From positions 1 to 40,864 of the forward strand of contig QBLX01000012.1 of the NCBI GenBank assembly GCA_003241825.1: DNA of 40,864 bases, read 5' to 3'. The translations under genes and the position numbers were made by a program. Each line of letters opens with the position of its first letter. Position 1 is the stretch's first letter. The notes beneath the pieces were generated by a model. That model worked only from the letters and a program-made list of their open reading frames with translations, ran no database searches and was not told the DNA's origin. This document shows, in pieces, positions 30,244 to 39,753 of the stretch. Origin of the DNA: Alphaproteobacteria bacterium. Lineage in GTDB: Bacteria; Pseudomonadota; Alphaproteobacteria; Caulobacterales; Caulobacteraceae.

Positions 30244-30675
30244 TCAGACGGGGCGAACGCCGGTCCGACGTCTCGGGGTCTGCACAAGAATCTCGGCACT
30301 GGCAATCTTGCCGGCTCCGGCAATTCCGGGGGCCATACGCATGACGCTGGCGCACACGGCGGGACCGTTGACCACCGTCCAGTCCGTCGCAACCACGAAC
30401 GGGGTCCGGTGCGCAGCCTTGACCAGGGCGTCACGGAAGAATGGCTCCTTGGCCCGCATCTGTTCCGCTGTCGCGCCACCGCCGAGCGTCAGGCGCAGGG
30501 TCACGAAGATGTAGTTCCGTATCCGGCCTCCGGCGATAACCGGCAATCCCAGTCCGGCTATGTTCAAGGCAGCCGGCGCCGCAGCCGCTCCCTTTTTTTC
30601 GCCCGCGAGCGCGGTCGAGGCGGTGGTGCCTGCGGCAAGGAGGGTGCCTGCGGTGAGCAGCTTTCTGCGGTTCAT
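30244..30675 (-). CDS. Hypothetical exported protein (possible Tat signal)
   Basis: MNRRKLLTAGTLLAAGTTASTALAGEKKG signal; rest YIFVTLRLTLGGGATAEQMRAKEPFFRDALVKAAHRTPF. Confidence 0.65.
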   Translation of the reverse strand: MNRRKLLTAGTLLAAGTTASTALAGEKKGAAAAPAALNIAGLGLPVIAGGRIRNYIFVTLRLTLGGGATAEQMRAKEPFFRDALVKAAHRTPFVVATDWTVVNGPAVCASVMRMAPGIAGAGKIASAEILVQTPRRRTGVRPV

Positions 30676-30716
30676 TCCGACACCCTAATAGCGAGCGATT
30701 AGGATTCCGTTGCCAG

Positions 30717-31706
30717 TCAGCGATGCCTCCATCCGCCCTGGACCGGCTCAAGCACACGACCGCCATGCCGTGCAACTAGCCCCTGCCCCGCCGTCACCTG
30801 CCCCAGTCTGGTAATCCGGAGGTGCTGCCGGTCCGCCTCGCGCCGCAGTGCGCCTTCCGCCTCGGGGCGGCAGGTCAGGGCAATTTCGTAGTCATCTCCG
30901 CCTGTGGAGAGCATCAGAAGTGCCGCCTCGGCATCGACCCGCCCTTCGAACCAGGACTGCGCCGCGATCGAAAGGGGCAAGGGATCGAGATCGAGCTCGA
31001 TCCGGACCCCACTGGCCTTCGCAATATGCTCGAGATCGGCAATCAACCCGTCGGAGACATCGACGGACGCGCTCGCCAAATCCCTGACGGTCGTTGCAAA
31101 GGCCACACGGGGCATCGGTGTCCTGTAGTGGCCCACCAGCGACGCCATGCGCTCTGGAGCCAGTGACAACCTGTCCTGGGCCGCCATGAGGCCGAGCACA
31201 CCATCGCCGATCGTTCCTGTAACAAAGACAAGATCACCCGGCCTTGCTCCGGCTCTGCCGACGGCCCGTCCTTTCGCCACCCACCCGAGCAGGGTCACGG
31301 AAAACGATGCAGGCCCCGGTGTCGCCACGGTGTCACCCCCCAGGAGATGAACCCCGAACTCCGCCTGGTCCCTTGCGAGACCCTCGGCAAAGGCCTCGCG
31401 CTCCGGCCAGCCACAGCGCCCGGACCAGTGGCAAGCCAGCAGATAACCAAACGGTTGGGCGCCCTTGGCTGCAAGGTCCGACAGGTTCACCCGAAGCAGC
31501 TTCTGCGCCACCGTATCGAGCGGGTCGGTTGGCAGGAAATGGACGCCCTCGACAATGGCATCCTTGGTCAGGACCAGATCGAAGCCCGGCCGGCTGGGCA
31601 GCACAGCCACATCGTCGCGCAGACCTCGCCCCCACTCTGGGTGCGCCAGCGGGGCCAGCAGCTTGTTGATCGTCTCGAATTCGTCGGCAACGTCGACGGA
31701 CGGCAT
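30717..31706 (-). CDS. thiL: Thiamine-phosphate kinase
   Basis: EFETINKLLAPLAHPEWGRGLRDDVAVLPSRPGFDLVLTKDAIVEGVHFLPTDPLDTVAQKLLRVNLSDLAAKGAQPFGYLL. Confidence 0.95.
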   Translation of the reverse strand: MPSVDVADEFETINKLLAPLAHPEWGRGLRDDVAVLPSRPGFDLVLTKDAIVEGVHFLPTDPLDTVAQKLLRVNLSDLAAKGAQPFGYLLACHWSGRCGWPEREAFAEGLARDQAEFGVHLLGGDTVATPGPASFSVTLLGWVAKGRAVGRAGARPGDLVFVTGTIGDGVLGLMAAQDRLSLAPERMASLVGHYRTPMPRVAFATTVRDLASASVDVSDGLIADLEHIAKASGVRIELDLDPLPLSIAAQSWFEGRVDAEAALLMLSTGGDDYEIALTCRPEAEGALRREADRQHLRITRLGQVTAGQGLVARHGGRVLEPVQGGWRHR

Positions 31707-31711
31707 GACCT

Positions 31712-32242
31712 CTAGGCCTTGGGCCGTACGTCGCGTGCCACGCCATCGAGCGCAGCATTGACGAATTTCGCCTCGGCCTCGTCAAAGAAGGCCTTGGCCA
31801 GCTCAACGTATTCGTCGATCACGATTTCGCGCGGGACTTCGAGCTTGTGGGACAACTCCCAGGCTCCGCTGCGCAGCAGGGCGCGAAGCGTGGCGTCCAG
31901 TCGCTCCAGCCTCCAGTTCGATGCCAGCCGCACCTTGATCGTCTCGTCGATCTTGCGCTGGTTCTCGATCACACCGCGCACGATGTCGGCAAACCAGGCT
32001 TCATCGGCCTCCGCCAGGGGTTCGCCCTCGATGTCAGTGTCGAAGCGATGGTTGGCGAACTCGCGGATGACCGTCTCGACGCCCTCCCCGGCCAATTCCA
32101 TCTGATACAGGGCCTGAACGGCAGCCAGCCGTGCGACAGTCCTCGCACGCCGTTGCCGTGAGGTCAGTTGCGGCTCGGCCCGGGCCTTTTCGGCTTCGGC
32201 CAGTTGGGCCAGGACGGCCTGGATGCTGTTGGGTTCACTCAT
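31712..32242 (-). CDS. nusB: Transcription antitermination factor NusB
   Basis: [32 protein letters not shown]...[48 protein letters not shown]. Confidence 0.95.
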   Translation of the reverse strand: MSEPNSIQAVLAQLAEAEKARAEPQLTSRQRRARTVARLAAVQALYQMELAGEGVETVIREFANHRFDTDIEGEPLAEADEAWFADIVRGVIENQRKIDETIKVRLASNWRLERLDATLRALLRSGAWELSHKLEVPREIVIDEYVELAKAFFDEAEAKFVNAALDGVARDVRPKA

Positions 32243-32700
32243 GCGCCGAGGCCTACGCGCAATCGCTTCTTCAAGGCAATCAGGTCCATGCAGGCACGCG
32301 CTGCGCCACCGCCCTTGTCACCCTCCGACAGACGCGCGCGAGCCCAGGCCTGATCCTCGTCCTCGACCGTCAGGATGCCGTTGCCGATGATCATGCCCTT
32401 GATCCCCAGCGACATGATCCCGGCCGCCGATTGATCCGCGACGATCTCGAAATGATAGGTCTCGCCGCGGATGATGCAGCCCAGCGCGACATAGCCGTCA
32501 TAGCGCGGTGCAGTCGGGTAACGCCCGGCTTCTTCGGCCAGGGCGATGGTCGGCGGGACTTCGAGCGCGCCCGGCACGGTCACGACATCGAAGACCACGT
32601 CCTTCTCGCGCAAGGCATCCTTGGCCCCTTCCAGCAGGGCATCGGCCAGTTCATCGTAGAAGCGCGCCTCGACGATCAGGACGCGGGTGGGTTCTCTCAG
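32239..32700 (-). CDS. ribH: 6,7-dimethyl-8-ribityllumazine synthase, proposed CTG start
   Basis: Extended frame gives [96 protein letters not shown]...; ORF track began too late at TTG 32613. Confidence 0.9.
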   Translation of the reverse strand: MREPTRVLIVEARFYDELADALLEGAKDALREKDVVFDVVTVPGALEVPPTIALAEEAGRYPTAPRYDGYVALGCIIRGETYHFEIVADQSAAGIMSLGIKGMIIGNGILTVEDEDQAWARARLSEGDKGGGAARACMDLIALKKRLRVGLGA

Positions 32701-33833
32701 GATTGGTCTTCTCCATCCATGTCACGCCAGCCAACAATGCGAAGGCCGTAGCCCTCCAGTGCTGTTGGTGAAGGTCGTGTCGAACTCATGACGATCATGT
32801 CGCGCACGCCAAGATCCAGCAGGATCTGGGCGCCTACGCCATAGGCCTTGATCGAGCGATCCACAGCCGACGGCTTGTCGGCCCCGGCCAGACGCTCGGC
32901 CAGTCCATGCAGGGCCGGGTCTCGCAGGAAGACCACGACGCCCGGCTCATTGCTCTCGGTAATCGCCTTCAGTGCCCGCGGAATATAGCTCTGGCGGTCC
33001 TCGACGTGACCCAGAAGGTCGGCCGCAAAATCCACCTGATGCATCCGGACGACTGTCGGCGTGTTCGGGTCTATCTTGCCATGGACAAGGGCGACATGTT
33101 CGGCACCCTCGATCGTGTTCCGGTACAGCATCAGCCGGAATGGACCGCCGTGAACGCTGTCGAACGGCGTGTCCATGATCCGCTCGACAAATCGCTCGGT
33201 CCGGCGGCGGTAGGCGATCAGGTCGGCGATCGTGCCGATCTTCAGTCCGTGCAACTGGGCAAAGGCAACCAGATCCGGCATCCGGGCCATGGTGCCATCG
33301 TCATTCATGATCTCGCAGATCACGCCAGCAGGCGTCAGCCCAGCCATACGGCTTATGTCGACCGCGGCCTCGGTATGGCCCGTCCGGACCAGAACGCCGC
33401 CATCGCGCGCCACCAGCGGAAAGACGTGGCCGGGCGACACGATGTCGTCGGCCCCCTTCGACGGGTCAGCAGCCACCTGGACGGTGCGCGCCCGGTCGGC
33501 CGCGCTGATGCCGGTCGTTACCCCTTCCGCAGCCTCGATCGAGACTGTGAAGGCCGTTGCCATGCTCTCGCGGTTCTCGACGGCCATGGGCGGCAGGCGC
33601 AACTGCCGTGCCCGATCGGCCGTGATGGCGAGACAGATCAGGCCGCGCGCGTGACGGGCCATGAAATTGATCTGGTCCGGGGTAGCGAATTGCGCCGGGA
33701 TGATGACGTCGCCCTCGTTCTCGCGATCCTCAGCATCGACCAGAATATAAGGCCGGCCGTTGCGGGCATCCTCCAGGATGTCCTCGATCGGACTGATGGG
33801 GCTGTCGGTATTGCTGGCGGCCAGGTGGATCAT
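32697..33833 (-). CDS. ribB: 3,4-dihydroxy-2-butanone-4-phosphate synthase fused to a degenerate GTP cyclohydrolase II-like domain
   Basis: N-terminal RibB motifs intact (VDAEDRENEGDVIIPAQFATP, HARGLICLAIT, SPGHVFPLVARDGGVLVRTGHTEAAVD). C-terminal GCH2-like domain lacks the expected cysteines. Confidence 0.92.
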   Translation of the reverse strand: MIHLAASNTDSPISPIEDILEDARNGRPYILVDAEDRENEGDVIIPAQFATPDQINFMARHARGLICLAITADRARQLRLPPMAVENRESMATAFTVSIEAAEGVTTGISAADRARTVQVAADPSKGADDIVSPGHVFPLVARDGGVLVRTGHTEAAVDISRMAGLTPAGVICEIMNDDGTMARMPDLVAFAQLHGLKIGTIADLIAYRRRTERFVERIMDTPFDSVHGGPFRLMLYRNTIEGAEHVALVHGKIDPNTPTVVRMHQVDFAADLLGHVEDRQSYIPRALKAITESNEPGVVVFLRDPALHGLAERLAGADKPSAVDRSIKAYGVGAQILLDLGVRDMIVMSSTRPSPTALEGYGLRIVGWRDMDGEDQS

Positions 33834-34420
33834 GCCGTCTCCTGCCATCTCGCGAGATATCTGGCCAGCATATCGATCTCCAGATTGACTGCATCGCCGA
33901 CCTTCAGCGCGCCGAGTGTGGTGGCTTCCCAGGTGTGGGGGATGATGTTCAGCCCGAAACGCTGACCCCCGACCGTGTTCACCGTCAGGGAGACGCCGTC
34001 GACGGTGATCGACCCCTTGGTGGCGATGAACCGATGCAATGGCATCGGGGCCTCGATGGTCAGCCGGTGTGAGCCCCCCTCCGGCGTGATCTCGACCACT
34101 GTCCCCAGCCCGTCGACATGGCCGGATACGATATGCCCGCCCAGTTCATCCCCGACCCGTGTGGCGCGTTCGAGATTGACCGACGTGCCCCTGGTCCACC
34201 CGCCAAGCGTCGTCTTGTCGAGCGTCTCGCCGGAAACCTCGACCGCAAACCAGTCACCGGCCTTCTCGACCACGGTAAGGCAGCAGCCCGAATGACTTAT
34301 GGAAGCGCCCAGGTCGATGCCGGAAACATCCCAGGACGTCTCGATCTCATAGCGACGGTCGCGCTCCGTCTGCTCGACCGAACGAACCCGGCCGATATCG
34401 GTGATGATCCCGGTAAACAA
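33830..34420 (-). CDS. ribE: Riboflavin synthase alpha chain
   Basis: MFTGIITDIGRVRSVEQTERDRRYEIETSWDVSGIDLGASISHSGCCLTVVE...GGHIVSGHVDGLGTV; ATGA overlap with ribBA. Confidence 0.97.
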   Translation of the reverse strand: MFTGIITDIGRVRSVEQTERDRRYEIETSWDVSGIDLGASISHSGCCLTVVEKAGDWFAVEVSGETLDKTTLGGWTRGTSVNLERATRVGDELGGHIVSGHVDGLGTVVEITPEGGSHRLTIEAPMPLHRFIATKGSITVDGVSLTVNTVGGQRFGLNIIPHTWEATTLGALKVGDAVNLEIDMLARYLARWQETA

Positions 34421-34423
34421 CTG

Positions 34424-35050
34424 TCAGTCCCTCTCGTAACGTTCCCACAGGTCGTCACCCAGAGGCTCCGCCGCAAGACGTCGATAGCGCGGCGCGTGAG
34501 CCAGACGCGCGAGACTCAGTGCCGCAACCCCGGGCCGTCCGTCTCCGCCCAGCAGGATCGGGGCCCGGAACCACTCAATGGCGTCAACGACGCCCGCAGC
34601 GATGAAACAGGCAGCGACGCGGCCGCCGCCTTCGATCATCAGGGATGACACGCCGCGGCTGTTCAATGTGTCGAGCACCGCCTGGATGGCCGGGCGATTG
34701 GTGGTGTCCCCGGCGACGCGCAGGACCTCGGCCTCGCCGACCGCTATCACCGCACGCGTTGTCAAAATCAGGGTACCCGGCCTGGCCAGTCGCGCGAACG
34801 GCGGGGTTCTCAGCTTGCTGTCCAGGACGACCCGCAAGGGTTCAGCCCCTGTTTCCCCGTCCGGCAACCGCACCGTCAGTCTCGGGTCATCCGCCAGAAC
34901 CGTCTCGACGCCGACGAGAACAGCATCGTGCTGGGCCCTCAGCCTGTGTCCCTGCAGCCGCGCCTCAGGGCCGGTGATCCACTGGCTTTCGCCAGTGGAT
35001 GTGCCGATTCGCCCGTCCAGCGACGTCGCGATCTTCAGAGTGATCCGCAT
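34424..35050 (-). CDS. ribD: RibD-type pyrimidine reductase domain only (no deaminase domain)
   Basis: [63 protein letters not shown]...SSLMIEGGGRVAACFIAAGVVD. Start abuts nrdR stop (TGATG). Confidence 0.9.
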   Translation of the reverse strand: MRITLKIATSLDGRIGTSTGESQWITGPEARLQGHRLRAQHDAVLVGVETVLADDPRLTVRLPDGETGAEPLRVVLDSKLRTPPFARLARPGTLILTTRAVIAVGEAEVLRVAGDTTNRPAIQAVLDTLNSRGVSSLMIEGGGRVAACFIAAGVVDAIEWFRAPILLGGDGRPGVAALSLARLAHAPRYRRLAAEPLGDDLWERYERD

Positions 35051-35517
35051 CAGGCCTTACCGGGCTCGTCCAGGCCTTCGTCGCCCAGGAATTTCGCAAA
35101 ATCGCCTGTGGCGCGGAAATCCTTGTAGACTGAGGCGTACCGGACATAGGCCACTTCATCGACGCCTTTCAGCGCCTTCATGATGAAATCGCCAACCGTG
35201 CTGGACGGGATTTCCGTTTCGCCGAGGCTTTCCAGCTGGCGGACAATCCGGCTCACCATCTGCTCGACCTGTTCGGCCTGAACAGGGCGCTTGCGCAGGG
35301 CGATGCCCAGTGACCGTTCCAGCTTGTCCCGATCGAACGGTGTCCGCCTGCCATTCCGTTTCAGGATGACCAGTTCGCGCAACTGAACACGCTCGAAGGT
35401 CGTGAACCGCCCGCTGCATCCCGGACAGGACCGTCGGCGCCGGATGGCCGAGCCGTCATCGGACGGCCGGCTGTCCTTCACCTGAGTGTCCTGATGGCCG
35501 CAGAACGGGCATTTCAT
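35050..35517 (-). CDS. nrdR: Transcriptional repressor NrdR
   Basis: [66 protein letters not shown]. Confidence 0.98.
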   Translation of the reverse strand: MKCPFCGHQDTQVKDSRPSDDGSAIRRRRSCPGCSGRFTTFERVQLRELVILKRNGRRTPFDRDKLERSLGIALRKRPVQAEQVEQMVSRIVRQLESLGETEIPSSTVGDFIMKALKGVDEVAYVRYASVYKDFRATGDFAKFLGDEGLDEPGKA

Positions 35518-35521
35518 CGGA

Positions 35522-36808
35522 TCAGCCGTAGATCGGGAAGCGTGCGGTCAGGGCCCGCACCTCGCCCGCAATCCGGGCCTGTTCGGTCGGGTCGGCATGG
35601 TCGCCGCCGTTCATACTGGTCACGACATCGGCGATCCAGTGGCCGATCTGCTCGAACTCAGCCGTACCGAAGCCCCGCGTCGTCCCGGCTGCAGTCCCCA
35701 GACGGACGCCCGAGGTGACCGTGAACGGCGCAGTGTCGAACGGCACGCCGTTCTTGTTGCAGGTCATCAGGGCTTGCTCCAGCGCAGCTTCGGTCGCCTT
35801 GCCGGTCACGCCCTTGGGCCGCAGATCGACCAGCATCAGATGGCTGTCGGTGCCGCCCGAGACGATGGCCAGGCCGCGCTCGACCAGAACCGCAGCCATG
35901 GCCTGGGCGTTCTTCACGACCTGGTGGGCGTAGAGTTTGAACTCCGGCTTCAGCGCCTCGCCAAAGGCCACGGCCTTGGCCGCAATGACATGTTCCAGCG
36001 GCCCGCCCTGCAGGCCCGGAAAGACTGCAGAGTTGAATTTCTTGCCCAGTTCCAGGTCGTTGGACAGGATGATACCGCCTCGCGGTCCGCGCAACGTCTT
36101 GTGAGTCGTGCTGGTCACGACATGGGCGTGGGGCACCGGATCCGGATAGGCTCCGCCGGCGATCAGGCCGGAATAGTGGGCCATGTCCACCATCAGATAG
36201 GCCCCGACGCTGTCGGCAATCTCGCGGAAGCGTTTGAAGTCGATATGGCGGCTGTAGGCACTGCCACCCGCGATGATCAGCTTGGGCTTTTCCCGCTCGG
36301 CCATCTCGGCCACGTGATCGTAGTCGATCAGATGATCGCTCTCGCGCACCGAATAGGTGACCGGACGGAACCATTTGCCCGACTGGTTCGCCGGCGATCC
36401 GTGGGTCAGATGCCCGCCCGCCGCCAGATCCATGCCGAGGAAGGTGTCGCCGGGCGTCAGCAGGGCGAGGAAGACAGCCTGGTTGGCCTGGGCCCCCGAG
36501 TGCGGCTGAACATTGGCATAGGCCGCACCGTAAAGCTGCTTGAGCCGGTCGCGGGCCAGGTCCTCGGTCACGTCGACGAACTCGCAGCCGCCATAGTAGC
36601 GCTTGCCGGGATAGCCTTCTGCGTACTTGTTGGTCAGCACGCTGCCTTGCGCTTCCAGCACCGCCCGGGAGACGATGTTCTCGGACGCGATCAGCTCGAT
36701 CTGTTCCTTCTGGCGCGCCAGTTCGCCCTGGATACCGCCGAACACGTCCGGATCAGCCTCGGCCAGTCCGCGCGAGAAATAGGCGTCATGCACGAAATGA
36801 GCGGTCAC
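35522..36808 (-). CDS. glyA: Serine hydroxymethyltransferase
   Basis: [45 protein letters not shown]...[22 protein letters not shown] start. Confidence 0.98.
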   Translation of the reverse strand: MTAHFVHDAYFSRGLAEADPDVFGGIQGELARQKEQIELIASENIVSRAVLEAQGSVLTNKYAEGYPGKRYYGGCEFVDVTEDLARDRLKQLYGAAYANVQPHSGAQANQAVFLALLTPGDTFLGMDLAAGGHLTHGSPANQSGKWFRPVTYSVRESDHLIDYDHVAEMAEREKPKLIIAGGSAYSRHIDFKRFREIADSVGAYLMVDMAHYSGLIAGGAYPDPVPHAHVVTSTTHKTLRGPRGGIILSNDLELGKKFNSAVFPGLQGGPLEHVIAAKAVAFGEALKPEFKLYAHQVVKNAQAMAAVLVERGLAIVSGGTDSHLMLVDLRPKGVTGKATEAALEQALMTCNKNGVPFDTAPFTVTSGVRLGTAAGTTRGFGTAEFEQIGHWIADVVTSMNGGDHADPTEQARIAGEVRALTARFPIYG

Positions 36809-36834
36809 GGGCGAAGTCCTGAAAGGCGCAAGGG

Positions 36835-36878
36835 GATGTTGTGCCTATCTATGCCCCAGTGGCTCCGACCACAACATC
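36835..36878. repeat. Inverted repeat in glyA upstream region
   Basis: GATGTTGTG (36835-36843) and CACAACATC (36870-36878), perfect 9-bp arms, 26-nt spacer, 27-70 nt upstream of the glyA start on the minus strand. Confidence 0.65.
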
Positions 36879-36950
36879 TTGTACTCTTCAGCAGCCTTCG
36901 TCCGGAGAGGTGGATCGTCGCGGCGAGACCGGCAACGCGGCGCGACCGTG

Positions 36951-37169
36951 TCAGGACTTGCCCAGCAGACGTCTGAGCTTGGCGATCGCGAGACGCTCGA
37001 CGGCCTTTGGCTCCATCGCGGGGCCGACGGCTGTCGCTTCGGTACCCGTCGCGACGTGCACGGCCGTGACCTTCAGATAGGTGCCATTGCGAACACTCTC
37101 GACGATGACCTCACCGATCGCTTCCGTCACCGGACACACCGCCTCGCGTGAACTCGCAAAACGGCGCAA
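36951..37169 (-). CDS. Small conserved-looking hypothetical protein (DUF6898-like); start may be GTG at 37130
   Basis: ...VTEAIGEVIVESVRNGTYLKVTAVHVATGTEATAVGPAMEPKAVERLAIAKLRRLLGKS. Confidence 0.6.
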   Translation of the reverse strand: MRRFASSREAVCPVTEAIGEVIVESVRNGTYLKVTAVHVATGTEATAVGPAMEPKAVERLAIAKLRRLLGKS

Positions 37170-37262
37170 ACGTCCGTTGGCTCACTCTCAAGAAGTTCCC
37201 GGGAATCGCCTTCGAAAGGGTTCATGCCGACACTGTAGCGCGACATCGTTCCCCGGACGAGA

Positions 37263-38489
37263 TCAGGCCGCGCGAGGCATCCGGGCGACGTTGCAGTGGG
37301 TCCAGAGCTTGTCCATGGCGGTGACCAGCGCATCCATCATGTCGTCGTCATGGTTGGGCGATGGTGTGAAGCGCAGGCGCTCTGTCCCTTTGGGCACGGT
37401 CGGATAGTTGATCGGCTGCACATAGATGCCGTGGTCTTCCAGCAGCATGTCCGAGATCATCTTGGCATGGACCGGGTCGCCCACGAAGACCGGCACGATG
37501 TGGCTTTCGGACGGCATGACGGGAATGCCGGCCTCGGCAAACCGCTGCTTCAGGGTTTCGGCCCGTTCCTGATGCGCCGCACGCAGTTCGGGGTGAGCCT
37601 TGAGGTGACGCACGGAGGCCAGGGCACCCGCAGTCAATGCGGGGGGAAGCGATGTCGTGAAGATGAACCCTGCCGCCCAGCTACGCACGGCATCGACGAT
37701 CACGGCGTCGGCGGCGATATATCCACCCATGACCCCGATCGCCTTGCCCAGGGTGCATTCGATGATGTCGATGCCGTCCAGCACACCATCGCGCTCGGCT
37801 ACACCCGCTCCGGTCTCGCCGTAGAGGCCGACCGCATGGACTTCGTCCAGATAGGTCATGGCTCCATACTTCCGGGCCAGGGCGATCGTGCCCTTAAGGT
37901 CGGCGATATCGCCGTCCATCGAATAGACGCTCTCGAAGGCGATCAGCTTGGGCGCATCAGCCGGGGCTGCCGCCAGAAGCGTCTCCAGGTGCTCGAGGTC
38001 ATTATGCAGGAAGACATGCCGCTCGCACCCGCCGTTGCGGATTCCCGCGATCATCGAGGCGTGGTTCAGGCTGTCGGAGAAGATGATCAGCCCCGGCATG
38101 ATCCGCTGCAGCGATGTCAGCGTCGCCTCATTGGCCACATAGCCCGACGTCATCAGCAGGGCCGCTTCCTTGCGGTGCCAGGAGGCCAGTTCCGCTTCCA
38201 GATCGACCGCCGACCGGGTTGTCCCCGAGATATTGCGCGTCCCGCCAGCTCCCGCACCGGACTCGTCCACGGCCGACTTCATGGCCTCCAGCACCGACGG
38301 ATGCTGGCCCATGCCGAGGTAGTCGTTGGAACACCAGACCACGACATCCTGCTCGGAACCGTCCTCGCGCCGGCGCGTCGCCAGCGGGAACTTGCCCTGC
38401 ACTCGCTTGAGGTCAGCAAAAACCCGATAGCGGCCCTCGGTACGGACCTGCTCCACGGCGGTTTGAAAGGCGGCCTTATAGTCGAACAA
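37263..38489 (-). CDS. hemA: 5-aminolevulinate synthase, TTG start proposed
   Basis: [28 protein letters not shown]...[21 protein letters not shown]...GTRNISGT...[25 protein letters not shown]. Confidence 0.96.
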   Translation of the reverse strand: MFDYKAAFQTAVEQVRTEGRYRVFADLKRVQGKFPLATRRREDGSEQDVVVWCSNDYLGMGQHPSVLEAMKSAVDESGAGAGGTRNISGTTRSAVDLEAELASWHRKEAALLMTSGYVANEATLTSLQRIMPGLIIFSDSLNHASMIAGIRNGGCERHVFLHNDLEHLETLLAAAPADAPKLIAFESVYSMDGDIADLKGTIALARKYGAMTYLDEVHAVGLYGETGAGVAERDGVLDGIDIIECTLGKAIGVMGGYIAADAVIVDAVRSWAAGFIFTTSLPPALTAGALASVRHLKAHPELRAAHQERAETLKQRFAEAGIPVMPSESHIVPVFVGDPVHAKMISDMLLEDHGIYVQPINYPTVPKGTERLRFTPSPNHDDDMMDALVTAMDKLWTHCNVARMPRAA

Positions 38490-38571
38490 GACTTTGGTTC
38501 TTTCGCTTATACTGCGTGAGGCGGTGTCTGCGCCCACAAAGGCCCAAAGTCCACACAGACGGAAGGGTAAA

Positions 38572-38590
38572 AAGGTCGCAAGACCTTAAT
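38572..38590 (-). terminator. Terminator- or attenuator-like hairpin upstream of hemA
   Basis: Minus strand reads AAGGTC TTGC GACCTT TTTA: 6-bp stem, 4-nt loop, T-run. Confidence 0.45.
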
Positions 38591-38783
38591 TGATATCGGC
38601 TCTCATTCTCCTTCCGCGCATGGCGCGGTGAGGTGGGTCGGCGGGCAGGGACGGGACGGAGCGGCCGACAGACACGGACACGGTTATCCTTGTCGAATGC
38701 CAGACGCGTTTGAGGCCTCAGACTCTTCAACGCCTCGCGGCGCCTCCCCGTCCGCCAGCGCGCTCGCGAGCGACATCTATGGT

Positions 38784-39683
38784 CTACAGCTCGTCCAGCT
38801 TGCCTCGCAGCATCTGCAGGATGCCGGAGAAGTCCTTCCCGCCATGGCCCAGCCCGTCGAACAGCTGGAACAGCGCTTCCGACTGCGCACCGAGGGGTGT
38901 CGAGGCTCCAGACTTGGCGGCAGCGTCCTGCGCCAGCTTCAGGTCCTTCAGCATCATCGCCGTGGCGAACCCGCCCTCATAGTTGCGATTCGACGGTGCC
39001 GTCGGCACGGGACCGGGCCACGGATAGTAGGTCGTCACGCTCCAGCTCTGCCCCGACGACTTGGCTGCGATATCGAAGAATTTGACCGGGTCGAGCCCCA
39101 GCTTCTCGGCCAGGGCGATCGCCTCGCACGTCCCCAGCATGGTGATGCCAAGAATCATGTTGTTGCAGATCTTCGCCGCCTGTCCGGCACCGTGATCCCC
39201 GGCACGGAAGGTTGCCCGACTCATCGGTTCGAGTGCGGCCTCTATCCGGGGGAAGTCCGGCTCGTCACAGCCCACCATGAAGGCCAGGGTCCCGGCATCC
39301 GCGGCCATCGTCCCGCCGGAGACGGGCGCGTCGGCAAAGGCATAGCCAGCCTCCTTGGCCAGTCCCGCGACCTTGCGCGCCGTCTCCACGTCGATGGTCG
39401 AACAGTCCAGCAGCAGGGCCGATGAGGGCGCGACCCCGATGATCTGTTCGGAATAGACCTTCAGCACATGCGGCCCGGCGGGCAGCATGGTGAAGACGAC
39501 CTCGGCATCGCGAACCGCAGCGGCAACCGAGTCCGCTGCGACACAGCCCGCCGTCACGGCACGCTCGAGCGCAGCGGCGCTGAGGTCGAAGGCGGCGACG
39601 GCGTGCCCGGCCCTGGCCTGGTTTGCGGCCATGCCGCCGCCCATGTTCCCCAGCCCGATGAAGGCGATCCTTGTGGCGGTCAT
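38784..39683 (-). CDS. mmsB: 3-hydroxyisobutyrate dehydrogenase
   Basis: RIAFIGLGNMGGGMAANQARAGHAVAAFDLS...FADAPVSGGTMAADAGTLAFMVG...GAGQAAKICNNMILGI. Confidence 0.93.
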   Translation of the reverse strand: MTATRIAFIGLGNMGGGMAANQARAGHAVAAFDLSAAALERAVTAGCVAADSVAAAVRDAEVVFTMLPAGPHVLKVYSEQIIGVAPSSALLLDCSTIDVETARKVAGLAKEAGYAFADAPVSGGTMAADAGTLAFMVGCDEPDFPRIEAALEPMSRATFRAGDHGAGQAAKICNNMILGITMLGTCEAIALAEKLGLDPVKFFDIAAKSSGQSWSVTTYYPWPGPVPTAPSNRNYEGGFATAMMLKDLKLAQDAAAKSGASTPLGAQSEALFQLFDGLGHGGKDFSGILQMLRGKLDEL

Positions 39684-39753
39684 GGCGGTGTTTCCTCGGT
39701 TCTGGTTTTCCGAACGGGTTAGCCGCTCGCCGCCCTGGCCGCCAGACCCCGAC

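Noticed and set aside
35518-36950. Possible FMN riboswitch feeding the rib genes
   Set aside because: Genes from glyA to thiL are tightly packed. No FMN-element-like conserved boxes were seen in the available gap.
35597-36976. 459-aa plus-strand ORF
   Set aside because: Antisense to glyA; no recognisable domain; codon-bias artefact.
37296-38519. 407-aa plus-strand ORF
   Set aside because: Antisense to hemA; artefact of GC-rich coding.
38761-38772. 12-bp palindrome CGCTCGCGAGCG next to the mmsB stop
   Set aside because: Short, GC-rich and likely by chance at this base composition; no T-run.
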